In this document: piece after piece, positions 44,962 to 57,512 of the stretch
Numbering within the stretch: position 1 is the first letter of the stretch
How the letters are laid out: each line of letters starts with the position of its first letter
Assembly: GCA_958450365.1 (NCBI GenBank)
Contig: CAUEEP010000936.1
Location: 805,001-869,000, forward strand
DNA: 64,000 nt
Reading direction: 5' to 3'
Source of the DNA: Mesorhabditis belari
Lineage: Eukaryota; Nematoda; Chromadorea; Rhabditida; Rhabditidae
Translations under genes and position numbers: made by a program
The notes under the pieces: model-generated
Databases searched by the model: none
Told to the model about the DNA's origin: nothing
What the model saw: the letters and a program-made list of their open reading frames with translations, nothing else

Positions 44962-47900
44962 ATGGCTTTCAGCGCTGATAATGGGACTTTATTTCAGGTA
45001 CTTTAGTAAGTGTTTGTATAGAAAAACGGTTTTTAGCTTTACGATATATTCCATCCGGGAATGCTAGACCTTTACTCGAATCAGTGCTTGTCGAACCCAT
45101 CATTGAGCCTTCTCCAACCGAATCTAATGAAAGGTTTCGCAAATAGTGAACAGATAATAGCCAATATCTATTGCAAAAATGAAAGCATGTGAACAGAAAC
45201 AACAAATCCTAGGAATCATCTACGAGATCATCGGCGTCACCTACGAGATCCTATATTTGCTCTGCATGATCGCCATGTGCCAACCAAAATTTCTGAACAT
45301 CATCGCCTATCGGATTCTGTAAGTGCTTCAGTTTTGTAAGTGCTTCAAAGCAAATGCTTACATTTCAGCTTTGTAATTGGATGCTTTGACATATTAGGAA
45401 TGATTCCGAACTCATTATTGCCAGGTGAGACAATTTGAGGATTTGAGTTCACTTTTCAATATTTACATACCTCTTTTGCTCAGGTTATTTGCTGATCACA
45501 GGGAAGTCCTTCTGTTCAAGTTCTCTACTCAATTTCTACGTCGGATCGTTGGCTTTTCGTGAGTGCGCTTTAGGCAAATAAAAAAAAACACAAGTCAAAT
45601 TAACTTGTCTAGGTAATCAAGGCCAATTCATTAATCGAATCGCAAAAGTGACTAAGCCGGACACACCAAAGTCTCTTTTTCTTTCCCTCCCGCTCTTCTT
45701 TCCTTTAAATATCCCTCATCCTCTTCCCACTCACTGGAGATCCTAAGCAATCCTAGGATCCTGGAGATCCTAAGCAATCCTAGGATCCTGGAGATCCTAA
45801 GCAATCCTAGGATCCTGGAGATCCTAAGCAATCCTAGGATCCTGGAGATCCTAAGCAATCCTAGGATCCTGGAGATCCTAAGCAATCCTAGGATCCTGGA
45901 GATCCTAGGAGGCGAACTCGTCCGGCAAAGTCGGCAAAGTCGAACTTTGCCAAATCAAGCGATGTCCGTCCTGGATAGTCACGAGTTCGAGTTCCCCAAG
46001 CTCCATATAGTTTGCTTTTTTTGCCATAGCAACTGATCGAAGCAAAGCAACTGAAGCATTCGAAGGAACTGGTCAGTTGCTTCGAAAGTTTTATAATAAA
46101 CATCAACCGCTTCTGGGTCGTCGACGTCAATTGGTGTGTCTCTGTCAACGCTGTCGTAAGAAAAACATTAACCGTGCAGCTTGTAAGGCTGAAAATCCCA
46201 CAACCAAAAGCTTCACAGGCTTCACAGCACTTTCGGTTATCAATGAAGATCTTAGGGGGTTGTTAAGAGTGACTCTAGCTTTTGAAAACTTTCCTTCAAC
46301 TGCAACAGAAGATGGCGGAATTGAGCGTTTTAGAAGTCTCAATGAAAATCTATGAAGTTGTCTCGTTAATTCTCGTTATCTCGTTAACCATGTCTAGAGA
46401 GGACCATTTGAGCAATACTAAAATGATTTAATCAATGATTTAATCCAGTCTCGTTAAGCCTCCTTAAGGCCTCGTTTATTGTTTATCGTTAAGGCCTCGT
46501 TATCGTTTATCGTTATTGTTAAGGTCTCGTTATCCTTTATCGTTAACGTTAAGACCTCGTTATCCTTTATCGTTATCGTTAAAGCCTTGTTAGCCATGTC
46601 TATTCCAAATTATTTTTTAAAATTAAACAACCATTTCAGCTACGTGGGCCGTCTACAGTGGGTTGAGCATTTCATTGGCCATCAATCGAACAATCGACTT
46701 TTCTTGGCCAAATAAGCAAGAGGTTTGAAGAGGATTTTCTTCTAGGCAAATATCTTTCTTTCAGGCTTTATTCGGCGGAAGGTTGATCATCTTATGGACG
46801 GGTATTCCCATACTCTACGGCCTTCTTCTTTATTCTTTCCTCTCTCCAATGCTCTATCACTCGCCCACAGCCAGCTACTATTTTGGAGCCGATCCCGCAA
46901 AAGCACAAGTAAATATTGTTTAAAATGTAGCTGAAAGTTATGGAGATATTAAGTTGCTTTCAAGAACAAGCAAGTTAATCGTTTAGACAAACGTTTGTGA
47001 GCTAGTAAAAATGAATTCAGCATATGGTAGTCTTTTTGAATGAAACCTAACCATTACAGATTGAGTTTCTAACTCTGAAACTGAAAAGAGCAAGAAGATT
47101 TTGATTACATCCATTGTACATTGTGACAGTAGAGCTAAGAAGCGGTAAATGAGTTGGAAAAATAGCCAACAGAACTTTTACAAATAAAAGTCGATGAGGA
47201 AGATCGACGAAACGAGATACTCGACGAGTACAATGAGCATTGGTGGATGAATAAGGAATGGCTAGAGAAAAAGAGTGGGCTCGTCTCAAGAGATATGCAC
47301 GAGTTGAGCGAGAGACAGTGCCAATACCTGAATGTACTTGAAAATGTCACGAGAGGATACGCGATAATTCTGTGGGAGAGAAAGGGGAACGGCAAGGAGG
47401 AAAGGCAAGGAAGAAAGACAAGGAAGAAAGGCAAGGAAGAAAGGCAAGGAAGGAAAGGCTTTATCTCGTTTGTTTTTCCTTATGTTAGACAAGAGATTCA
47501 CCTATTTTTCGAGTTGCCTATGAAATGAAACTCTTTTATTACTGAATCTTTTATCATACAGTGAAACTACAATTGCTACACGACAAAACTAACTTTCACA
47601 GGCTCCCATAATCTATCCGATGAACAACGGTGTCATGGCATTCATCATTCTTCTATTGAACATTCAAATGCTTCGAATGATGTTGATCAAAAATCATACA
47701 GTGATGACCAAATCGCAAAGAGTGGTGAGTTGGCATAACTTCTTTGAACTAAATCAAGAAAATACACTTCTTCAGATCATGATTCAATGTCTTGGGATCA
47801 GCATGTCCGTTCTGATCACCGGCTGGTTGTATGTAACCATGCAATTCATCGCGATGCCCCTCTTCATGATCAACGTCGCAAATCTTTGCTGGCAATTCTC

Positions 47901-48130
47901 AAACGGTAAACTACCTTTTTAGAAAAAGCCATAATTTAAGAAAGAAATGTAAGAAAGTATGGCCATTTCCAGGAAGTATGGCCATTTTCTACCTTCTCGT
48001 GAACAAATCGATGCGCGGAGAGGTGCTGAAATTGTTGAGGATTCCGTTCAACCGACAAAGGGTCCTTCCGTCGCTCAGCGATTCAAGAATTTTGTACACA
48101 CTTCATTCACAAAGTCAGCCGACTGTTTAG
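44962..48130 (+). CDS. SRT-family seven-transmembrane chemoreceptor
   Basis: Ten exons, all in phase: 44962-44997, 45037-45133, 45213-45318, 45369-45424, 45484-45558, 46640-46722, 46765-46908, 47602-47724, 47776-47905 and 47973-48130; 335 residues, the usual SRT length. Family-like segments: GIIYEIIGVTYEILYLLC (TM1), FVIGCFDILGMIPNSLLPG (TM2), AVYSGLSISLAINRTIDF (TM3 end), LFGGRLIILWTGIPILYG (TM4), NNGVMAFIILLLNI (TM5), IMIQCLGISMSVLITGWLYV (TM6) and SMAIFYLLVNKSMRGEVLKL (TM7 and tail). SRT receptors are nematode G-protein-coupled receptors, usually in chemosensory neurons. The 45134-45212 intron resolves an apparent stop. Long introns (45559-46639, 46909-47601) hold minisatellites. Confidence 0.9.
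45738..45906. repeat. 27-nt minisatellite, about six copies
   Basis: Unit CTGGAGATCCTAAGCAATCC plus TAGGATC. Nearly identical copies, in the fifth intron of the SRT gene. Each unit contains the palindromes CCTAGG and GGATCC. Confidence 0.85.
46440..46600. repeat. 36-nt imperfect tandem repeats
   Basis: Repeats built on CTCGTTATCCTTTATCGTTA followed by CGTTAAGAC, about four copies, in the same intron of the SRT gene. Confidence 0.6.
47391..47460. repeat. 13-nt purine tandem repeat
   Basis: GGCAAGGAAGAAA repeated about five times in the seventh intron of the SRT gene. Fully purine on the plus strand. Confidence 0.7.
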
Positions 48131-48526
48131 ACCATTTGGAGAGATCAATAGACCCAGTTCAGAATTGATTTTTGTCACAGAGTTAACTAGGGTTATTTTC
48201 TGTATTGTGCCCTTCCCATTTTGGCGAATTATTCGGAGAGCTCCCGGAAAATCTTCCATTTCATGCATTTTCCCAAATTTTTTTGTGTTCACACAATAAA
48301 CATGTTTTTCTAAAGGTTCGTCGGTAATTGTGAGGTTTGAAAGGCAATTTTTTTTTTCAAAATCACTTTTACTGACGTAATTTTATGCGTAGGTTCCGAA
48401 TAACACAACGAGAAGTTGGAAAAATGCGTTTTAAGCCGAGTTTCGGGGTCCAAAGTGCGCGCTCTTCTAGTGTTTTTGATGTGTGATGCCCAAGTAATCA
48501 GCTACTCCAGCACATTTTTTTACAAA

Positions 48527-49310
48527 CTAAACGGCGACCTCGGCGATCTCAGCGACGACGGCGACCATTTCTTCTTCTTGTTGCGTTGGTGGCGGCTCTT
48601 CGAAGACGACCTCTTCTTGCGGTGGCGGCTCTTTGACGGTGATAATGGCTGCTTCTTCCTCTTCTGATTCGGGGACGACTTCTGGTGGCGGCTGATGGCG
48701 GGCTTTCTTGCAGGCGTTGACGTGAAAAGTGAAGTCTCTATTTGCTTTGAAGCGTTGGCAACAGCAGGTGCAGATGATCACCGTCTTGGCGAGATGGATC
48801 CGGATGTGAGCTTGAAGGTTCTTCAGTGTCGAGTAGACGCTGGCTGGCTGTGTGCAGAGGCGGCAGCAAAGGTCGGGATCCACCTCTGGATTGTTGGTTG
48901 CTTTGATGTCGTTGAAGCGCAACAGCAAGTCGTCCTAATTACACAGGCGCTTCAGGTGGAGTTCTTCTTCTCCTCGGCGAACGTCTTCTTGCATTGGCGG
49001 CAGCAGTGGGTGAGTGTTCGGTTCCATCCGTGCTTCAGCTTGATGTGCTTCTTGAGGTCTGCGTCGCGTTGGTAGAGCCCTTCGCACCATCGGCATTTGA
49101 GGCGGTCGTCGAGCGGCAAGTCCAGCATGTAGTCGTCTTCCCTCTTTTTCTTCGCTGGGCCATCAGCTTTCTTCCCGTCAGTGGTGGAGGGTCGGTGTAG
49201 GCGGGAGCTTCGGAAGTCGCGGTGAAATCGGGCATGATCCAGCCTTCGTAGATTAGAATCGTTGTGGTGCCGCTGTGGCCTACCTTCGAAGAGTTGGAGA
49301 ACTTCTGAAG
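48527..49310 (-). pseudogene. C2H2 zinc-finger protein, frameshifted
   Basis: Two zinc-finger regions are readable: KCRWCEGLYQRDADLKKHI with KLKH and HCCRQCKKTFAEE upstream, then in another frame LCCRLCTQPASVYSTLKNLQ with AHIRIH and CTCCCQRFKANRDFTFH. The tail is acidic and proline-rich (PESEEEEAAIITVKEPPP). The open frame runs from at least GHSGTTTILIYEGWIMPDFT and needs shifts near 49175 and 48965 and reads a TAG near 48942. GC content is visibly higher than in all neighbours. Nucleic-acid binding is the likely ancestral role. It may be a decayed recent copy, or an intact gene with sequencing errors. Confidence 0.55.
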
Positions 49311-49801
49311 AAAAGGAGTGAGAGATCCCCGGAGGGGTAAGAATTACCCGAAGGCAAGGGTTTCAACCGAGCGGTACCACAAGTCGTCATCTGTAGAGCT
49401 CGTTGGTCCTCTTCTCGTTGCACTTCAAAAAAAAATTGCACTTTATTTCTATCCTTTGTCTAAAATTATCCAGGTTTTAGAAAACAGAACCACAACTTTT
49501 CAAGCAAAGGATGTCTTCTGGGTTTTATCAAAATATCGCCCAGCTGCGACTCTTTTTATTTGCTATTATTTTTCCAGAGGGTTTAGAAAATAGCTTTTGA
49601 AATGTAAGAGCAGAAAATTAGAGCTTTAGTATGAATCAAAAGGCACAAGGAACACCCCGTCACTGTGTTACATGAACACTTTTTATTGGTGAAAAAATCG
49701 AGTTTAATTGGCCATTTATTACGTCTCAAAATACATACTTGTTAACCCGTTTGAACTTAAGGCACACACAAAGATCCTAAGCGATTAAATAAAGAAAAGA
49801 C

Positions 49802-52800
49802 TTAGAAGTTAAAATCGGGAAGTGGATAACCAAAATAAACATAATCATAGAAATAGATCTTCATAAAAATCTCCATCAGTAATGGGTCATTTTTGAGTTG
49901 ATTGAGATATTTCTCGCGAAGACTCGAGTCATAAGTTGTGTGATATGTGCGACGGCCAATGATCTGAAAATTCTCGGGTTTCAAAAGTGCTATACTCAAA
50001 AGTTTTACCATAATCTGTCAACTGCCGTGGGCTTAGTTTTATAAAGTTTGTTATCTCTACGTATCTTTACGATTACGGTAACAACTATTGGATTACGGCA
50101 ACAACTGGGTTACAGGCTAACGGGTTGACGTCATAGTAAACCGTTTTTATGCTGCAGAAATCTTTAAGGCTTAGGATTACTGTAGCAATTGCAATTAGAG
50201 TTGAGTTACGGTTTACGATAGACAAATCAATCTTTAAAGTACTTTCCTTCAAAGTTTTTTATTCAAAACATTAACTACCTGTTCTTTTAGTCTCTTTGTT
50301 ACAGTCTTTGGCACGCCAAGCAATTCAAATTCTGTTGTCAATTGATCCAATAGTTGAGCGGTGGTCGGACGAGAATAGTGATAGAATTGGTATTCAGCAT
50401 AGTGAGTTCGCAATTGGCAATACCTGAATTGGTGGTTAATCAAGAATTTATATATAATTTTGGACTTGGACGCGATTTAGACACTTTGGTTCAAAGAAAG
50501 TGATTTTGGTGTTAATAGAAAAAGAACGAGCCGGAAAAGTTAGGTTTATAGCCAAATTTCCAGAAAAATCTTTTCAGCCAATTCCTTTCTATCACCTTTC
50601 ATCGAATTTTCGAATCAAAACGAGTTTTTGGAATCGGATTTTCTTGGAAACGGGTCCAATTTGGTGTAAAAAGATAGAAAAATGTATAATAAACATCTTC
50701 TATTTGAAGCAAACCGTAAGTCATTTGGTGAACTTTTCATTTATAAATAGATTTATAAAAAAGGATCCAAAGACTTATCGGCGAATCTAATATATTCTTG
50801 CATAAAGAAAAAGCTCGTAAAACTTGGCTGACTACAAAGTGGACCAAGGCAAGCAGTCTCTTCTGCTTTATATATACCGTATTCTCTCTAATAGTGGTGC
50901 ACCCAGAGCGTTGCCTAAATTGCTCAAGACAAGCAGTGAGCCGTAACCCAATTACTAAGCCATAACCCAATTGCCGTATTCCCTATAATGGTAGTGCGCA
51001 CTACTATTTTTTCAACCCCCTCCTGGACCGCAATACTATTAAAGAGTACACTACTATTAGAGAGAATACAGTAGTAGATCTTACGGTAAACCAATAATCT
51101 CAATGATGTTGAGCCTTACAATTATCCGTTAGACTTTAGACCACTTTAGACTTAGACTCACCAATTTTGTGGTGCGAAATGTTCACTTTCCATCCCGTAT
51201 CCTGGTTTCATTCCTCGAATTGCTGGCTCATATTTTTTATATTGTGTCTCGAGGAAACATTTCAGATTATCCCCACAACCATAGCACGGAGTTCGACCAG
51301 CGAACTGAGCCGGATTATTGAGCCTTTCTCTAAAGGTTTATCGTCATTTCTCATTTCAGGAACTCTTTCTAAAGAAATAGTAAATAAACTTACTGTATGC
51401 ATTTGTCCAAGAATCCAGAAATGAATCTTTCCATGGGATCCCTTGTGATCACATAATATCTCCAGAGACTCAATTGACTCTGCATTTTCTTCATTTCCAC
51501 CGTTCGAGCACCGGTCATCCCAAAGAATTCGTTTTGTCGCCCACAGTGGCTAAAAATCTTTAGTATATTTTATGCATATACGCTCTTAATCTACAATTTC
51601 AACCCATTTCTCATTATCAAAAGCTAACAAGTCTTATTATCAGCTATCTTGTAGCCAAGCCAACTATAGCAATCACAAGATCAGTCATGATGCGTTAGTT
51701 AAAGATATTGTAAGTCAAGTTATTCTTTTGTGTCCTAGGGTTTGTAAGATTAGGTTAGCTTAGAACAAGCCCAAGATCATGGCCTCTGACGGCTCAGAAT
51801 ATTTTGTGCCAATTCTGCAGGAAAGCCAGGACGGGCAAGGCCGAAAGCCAGGCTAGGAGCAAGGGCTGACCCAGGACCTAACCGCTAGTCTGACCTAGGC
51901 TGGCTTAGTCTGGAAAAAGTGCCTTTGAAACAACTATAAGATATCTTTTATCCCTCTACAGTAAACCACCAAAGTTCTTAATATTTTAAGCCAATCTGTC
52001 TTAATATTTTGAAATGCTTGAGTGTAAGCCAGTTTCAGTTTCAGACTTCATTCCAGCGTTTTATCAGGACTAGAGACTTACATTATATTAATGCTTACAG
52101 TATTAATAAAACTATAGAAAATAGAGCACTCAATCTTTCAGTTTTGATGTCGATCTCTAAATCATAGAAGAGTTTTACGAGTTTTGATGTTGATCTCTAA
52201 ATCGTTGACGAGTTTTACGAATGCACTCAAAGCGTCCGAGCTTTGCACGAATCAGCTATGTAAATACTAGTCTAACTTTTCAGATAAAAGTTATTTCCGT
52301 TCCGAGATCAACATCAAATTTTTGTGGATTATAGAATTTTGAAGCATAGAAATTGGAACAGAGAAATTGGAGAACAGAAATTGGAAGAAAAGGAAATAAT
52401 GTGAATAAATGAATAAGCTTGCATATGGAATGTTTGTTTAGAAAAGGTTTTGAAAGACATGGCTTGAAAAAGAATAGTTTGCGATGCAGAAATCAATGCT
52501 TAGCCTCTGAGAGCTGTGATTTATTGATTTACAAAGGCGAACAAAAGCAATGATAGGCTTATTTTTGCTCTGAACTAGAGGTAGACACAAAATTTGGCCT
52601 GCAAGCAATCTTGCGAGCAAAAGCAGAGCTGTTCAACCAGAAACTGTAAACGAGAACAAGCCAGAGCCAGATTTTTGTAAGCAATGCTAGACTTTACAAG
52701 TAAACTCTTATCATTTACCGATAGTTCCACGTATCATTCATCATATCCTTGACACTTGTCTCATAACTCTGAATATTGAAGAGATAACACATGATCGAAG

Positions 52801-54421
52801 TGAGAACTGTAGAGAAATTTTTCAAAATGGCGCATGCAGCAATCCCGAAATCCGGCGCAATCTGGAACATAAAAGCAATCATTTTCAACATTATTCTTTT
52901 ATATAACCTGGAAAGTCTTGATTCAACTCTGCTTCATCCCCAAACTATTGGGTTGGTGAATTGAAAACTGCGGACTATCGTCATATGTGACAGTTTGAGC
53001 ACTTTCTTCAAAAGAAACTCATTTTAGTGTCAATGGAAAAGTTGTAGAGAATCAAAAATTAAGCTTATATTCAAATTTTCAGAACGACTCAAACACTGGG
53101 TTTCAAGAAAAGCCAAATTTACGAATTTTCACAAAACTTGCAACAAAACTTGCATTTTAAGCGAAACTACTAAGTGTATCTTTTTGGAAATTTGGCTATA
53201 AGCCTAATTTTTGATTCTCTACAACTTTTCTATTGACACCAAAATGGGTTTCTTTTGAAGAAAGTGCTCAAACTGGGACATCTCCAGTCCTCGATTTTTG
53301 AGTCTCACACTTGTCTCACACACAAACCAAAATCCTACTACGAAAGAAGAATCCGCAAATTGCCTGTAAAATGGGTGGAAGTCGTCAATAATAATGGAAA
53401 TTATTTGGAATGAATTGGTGGTTTCATGTTGAATAAATTTTAGTTCAAAGTCCCGCAGTTTTCAATTCACCAACCCAATAGCTTTAATTTGTGTTGCTAT
53501 CAAGTGAACGTGTGAACTTTCAACAATATTGCCTCTTTTTATCTAAACTTTAAGTCAAAGATCGTTCTCCTCCACGAGCCCCATGTTGCAAAACTGACTC
53601 GCCCTAAAATAAACAGCCTTGGTTGGGAACTTCTGGCACATCCCCCTACAGTCCGGACCTTGCCCCTTCTGATTACTATTTATTCTAGACCATGAGTAAT
53701 AAGCTTGCGGGAGAACACTTCGATCCGGAAGAAGTAGGCAAAAATAGGCTTGAAAAGTTTTTCGATTCAAAACCAAAATCCTACTACGAAAGAGGAATCC
53801 GCAAATTGCCTTTAAAATGGGCAGAAGTCGTGAATAATAATGGAAATTATTTGGAATGAATTGATGGTTTTATGTTGAATAAATTTTAGTTTAAAGTCCG
53901 GCAGTTTTCAGTTCACCAAGGGATCAAGCTTGACATTTAGTCAGTCAAATTTTACTCGTTTAGATGAAAATTTCCCACATTTTTTAGTTAAAGATATTCT
54001 AAAAGTCTCTTTTGTCGAAATAAAAGTATTCAAGTAAACTAGCTGAATATCTTTAATCACTGTCATTTCACTCACCAAATGTCGTCCACTGTAATCAAGC
54101 AATGGTTGTAGCAAAGTGCAATTGTTTCTCTTGTAACAATACTTCTTCTCAATCTCCAAAATCTTCAGTCGAGAGTTGACAGTGCGATTGATCTAAATAA
54201 AGTTGTAATTGTTTTGATCCCCATCCTCAAACCCCATTCGACGCTCCCAATTGATCAGGTAACTTCAGTTGTTGTACTGTTTCTCTTTCTTCTCTCATTT
54301 TCTCTCCTTCTTGGTAACTCCCGCGTTCCGGAATGCCATAAAAGCCGAATAGAATAATGAATAGAGTTACACCCAAAAGGGCACCCCGTGTATAGATATG
54401 TGATCGGCTGATTATGTGCAT
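49802..54421 (-). CDS. Carbohydrate sulfotransferase, complete, 7 exons
   Basis: Exons (minus): 54421-54233, 54192-54076, 52861-52719, 51549-51394, 51329-51162, 50423-50279 and 49963-49802; all phases agree; 359 residues. The N-terminus has a short cytosolic stretch and one membrane anchor (about residues 13-30, ALLGVTLFIILFGFYGI), the type II topology of Golgi sulfotransferases. The PAPS-binding parts appear as AACAILKNFSTVLTSIMC (5'-phosphosulfate side) and YVITRDPMERFISGFLDKC (3'-phosphate side, about 182-200). Later family features are EHFAPQNWYCQL, VIITRDP-type spacing and the C-terminal YFYDYVYFGYPLPDF. It transfers sulfate from PAPS to glycan or glycosaminoglycan sugars. Intron 2 contains two mariner-derived insertions; intron 5 region 50874-51075 contains a TIR element. 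Confidence 0.9.
50874..51075. mobile_element. TIR element family E
   Basis: TACCGTATTCTCTCTAATAG at the left and CTACTATTAGAGAGAATACA at the right, about 200 nt, with another partial terminus near 50972. Within an intron of the sulfotransferase gene. Confidence 0.55.
52947..53484. mobile_element. Mariner-derived MITE in sulfotransferase intron 2
   Basis: TTGGGTTGGTGAATTGAAAA termini on both sides, flanked by TA-like sequence, 538 nt. The interior is a foldback plus the last codons of a mariner transposase. Confidence 0.75.
53556..53925 (+). pseudogene. Mariner transposase, C-terminal fragment
   Basis: Encodes pieces matching 58068-58377 (MLQN-TDSP, then SPDLAPSDYYLF with frameshifts, then SYYERGIRKLPLKWAEVV) and ends in the right terminus CAGTTTTCAGTTCACCAA. 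Frameshifted and truncated. Confidence 0.65.
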
Positions 54422-54542
54422 CCTGGAAACAATTTGATTAAGTACTTAAAGATAATGATGTTTATAGGATCTGGGTACTATAAAATGCCATTTCACTGCC
54501 TAATCAAGGTATCACTACTAGAGTGCGTTTCTAAAGACTTGG

Positions 54543-55196
54543 GACATACGCGCCCCGCCCCTTTGCCATTGGCAATCTAACTTTAAGCTCAAATAACTTG
54601 ATGTTGGGCTGCCCAATTTAAATATCCTTGGTATCATTGGATGCGCCAAGTCTTTCTCTGTCGATTAGTACAAAAACTATTTAAATTGGACAGCCCAACA
54701 CCAAGAGATTTGAGCTCAAAGTTGGATTGTCAATGGCAAAACGGCGGGGCCTCACGTATAAAAGGTCCCCCAATCGCCCCGCCCCCTTTCCCCTTAGCAA
54801 TCCAACTTTAAGCTCAAATTTTTTGGTGTTGGACTGTTCAATTTAAATAGTTTTTGTACCAATCAACAGAGAAAGACTTGGCGCATCCAGTGATATCAAG
54901 AATATTTGAATGGGACAACTCAACAATAAGATATTTCAGCTCAAAGCTAGATTGCCAATGGCAAAAGAAGCGGGATTGTGGGACCTTTTATACGCGCCCC
55001 GACCCTTTTGCCATTGGCTAACTTTAAACTCAAATATCTTGGTATTGAGCTGTTCAATTTAAATAGATTTTGTACCAATCAACAGAGAAAGACTTGGCGC
55101 ATCCAGTGATACCAAGGATATTTAAATTGGAAAGCCCAACACCAAGAAATTTCAGCTCAAAGCTAGATTGCCAATGGCAAAAGGGACGGGCGTGTA
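54543..55196. repeat. Three tandem foldback units
   Basis: Three units of about 220 nt, each a hairpin with arms like TTTGCCATTGGCAATCTAAC ... and the complement, and a shared core AGAAAGACTTGGCGCATCCA. Units are joined by TATAAAAGGTCCC-type linkers. No gene here. Confidence 0.65.
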
Positions 55197-55638
55197 TTAA
55201 ATGTTCGATAAACTAAAAGGCGAATATTTTACTAATCTAATCAGATTTTGTTTGTTCTATTTAATTTCGATCTCATTCAATTCTCGACTTGGTTCCTAAT
55301 TGAAGGATTATAATTAAATAAATTGGACAAAGAAAGTTTACGATGGCTTTTTAAATGCTTATTCTTTCGAAAATGTATTACTTTCGAGAAACGAGGAGCT
55401 AATAATGATAACAATTATCAAATGACTCTGAATGGAAAATACATTCTATAAAGTATAAAACTGTTTATTATTAGTTTTGATAAATAATAATGACTTAAAT
55501 ATTGTAACACTCGCAGTTGTGGCTTTTCCATCAATCAACCACGAACAAGCTACAAAAATACAGTCATTTTCAAATATACACTAAGTTTAAAGCTAAAAAT
55601 TGTATTTTTTTTGCTTGAAACTATATTGTTGATCTAGC

Positions 55639-56066
55639 TACGTAAATACTGTAATAGTACCCCACCCCCTCGTACAGTCGCGTGGTCGCAAAAGTTTTTT
55701 AGTATTTCATTTTTTTCAAAGCGCCCATACTTTCGAAAAATGCGTCTTTTGTATCAAAAAATAGCTGAGATTCAGGGCTATTTTTTGATACCTAAGCACG
55801 CATTGTAGCATAAACCAGTGTCGAGAAAAACTCGTTTTTTCGGGATTGTTGCGTAGTCTAACTTTAAACATCCCGTTCTCCGCGCTGCTTTATGCTACGA
55901 TGCGCGCTTTGGTATCAAAAAATAGCTGAGATTCAGGGCTATTTTTTGATACCTAAACGCGCACTGTAGCATAAACCAGTGTCGAGAAAAACTCGCTCAA
56001 AGCTAGACTACGCAGCACTCCGCACCGCCATTATGGGGGTGGGGTACTATTACAGTATTTACGGTA
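55639..56066. mobile_element. TIR element, family J, copy 1
   Basis: Ends GTAAATACTGTAATAGTACC and GGTACTATTACAGTATTTAC. The interior has two copies of CAAAAAATAGCTGAGATTC in a foldback. Confidence 0.65.
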
Positions 56067-56118
56067 AGCTCTTTATTCCATAATTTCTGGCAGTCTCTGG
56101 AATCAGAAAAATAAAATA

Positions 56119-56546
56119 CCGTAAATACTCTAATAGAACGCCATCCCCATAATGACGGGCGTACAATCGCGTAGTCTACCTTTGAACGTCCCGTTCTCGG
56201 CGCTGGTTTATGCTACAGTATTCGTTTCGGTGTCAAAAGATAGCCCTTGAAATCTAGTATTTTTTGGTATCAAAAGTGTAGTTGGGAAAAATCTAGGGGC
56301 TGAGAAAAAAATGATTTACTAAAAAGGAAGTTAAAGTTGCGTTCTTTCTGAGGTATCTGTTCCCAGTTTCCCGAAGTGGTAATAGAGGTGATTATCAAAA
56401 AATAGCCCTGAATTTCAGCTATTTTTTGATGCCTAAGCGCGCATTGTAGCAGAAGCCAGTGTCGAGAAAAGCTTGTGCAAAGCTAGACTATGCAAGACTC
56501 CGCATCGTCATTATGGGGGTGCGGTACTATTACAGTATTTACGGTA
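56119..56546. mobile_element. TIR element, family J, copy 2
   Basis: Ends ACCGTAAATACTCTAATAGA and GGTACTATTACAGTATTTAC, same layout as copy 1, about 50 nt away. Confidence 0.65.
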
Positions 56547-56549
56547 GAT

Positions 56550-57510
56550 AGTTTCGTGAGTTAATAAAAGCTCATAGAGCATAAAATAAAATCGGGATTT
56601 TGAAAAGCAATGAAATTTACAAACTGGTTGACTATTTCGATCATCTCATTCACAAAACTAAACGAAAACACTCAATTTTCAAATAGTTGATCGTTGGGGG
56701 TTCAAAAGGTGTCACGGAAAACACGTTTTATTGCTTGTCATTTTTTGCGCTTAACGATCAACGGGGAACAAATTTATAGTAAGAGAACAACAAGAACAGA
56801 TGAAAAAACAAGGGTGGACAAAGGGGAAATCAGAGTCAAATGGGACATTTGATGGGACAAGAAATGGTGAGAAATCCAGCAAGAAATCCAACAAGAAAAG
56901 CGATCAAATTAGAATAGCAAGCTCAATCTTTGATGTCATTTTTTGAAGAAAGGATTGAGATTGTTTTTGATTTTGGTTCAAACTTTGTTGTAAGACTCAA
57001 AATTTAACAATTTCAGACTTTTTCCCACTAATAAAAGGAAATTTGACCATTCTTAAGCTATTTTTCAAAAGCTTTTAAACTAAAGTTCAGTTTTTTTCTG
57101 TGAAAAGTTGAATTTGGAAAGATTTAAAGAAGTTTTTGAAAATTCTCTGCAAAAGTCTGGCTCAAAAAAGAAAAGTCGATTTTCTTTTGTGAAAAATCTG
57201 GTGTTGATCTTTTTTCAAAGCTTTTTGAGCGTTCTTTAAAGTCTTTTTTGAGAAAAAGAAGGTATTTTGTGACTTCTTAGATGTTTAAAGAACGAAAATT
57301 TGGAATATTAAAAGATTTTGCAAGCAAAGCAAGATCAAACTTCAATCAAACTTTGGCTCTTTTCTGTCATATCCTCGTTTCGGTTTTACCCAGTCAAATT
57401 TGCATTTAAAGTATTGAAGCTGAACTTCATCCCTCATCCGAAAATCATCCGGCTAGAGTGATTTGATGGATTTACAATTGTTGGAGACGTTACAAGGCTC
57501 GCGTAATTCA
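56550..57510. other. No gene recognised
   Basis: AT-rich, stop-dense sequence without splice-consistent frames. Confidence 0.4.
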
Positions 57511-57512
57511 TT

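Noticed and set aside
45652..45885. Repetitive LLRISRILG protein on the minus strand
   Set aside because: It is the translation of a 27-nt intronic minisatellite within the SRT gene.
48695..49200. Plus-strand frames over the zinc-finger region
   Set aside because: The minus strand shows spaced Cys and His of C2H2 fingers; the plus frames exist because the region is GC-rich and poor in stops.
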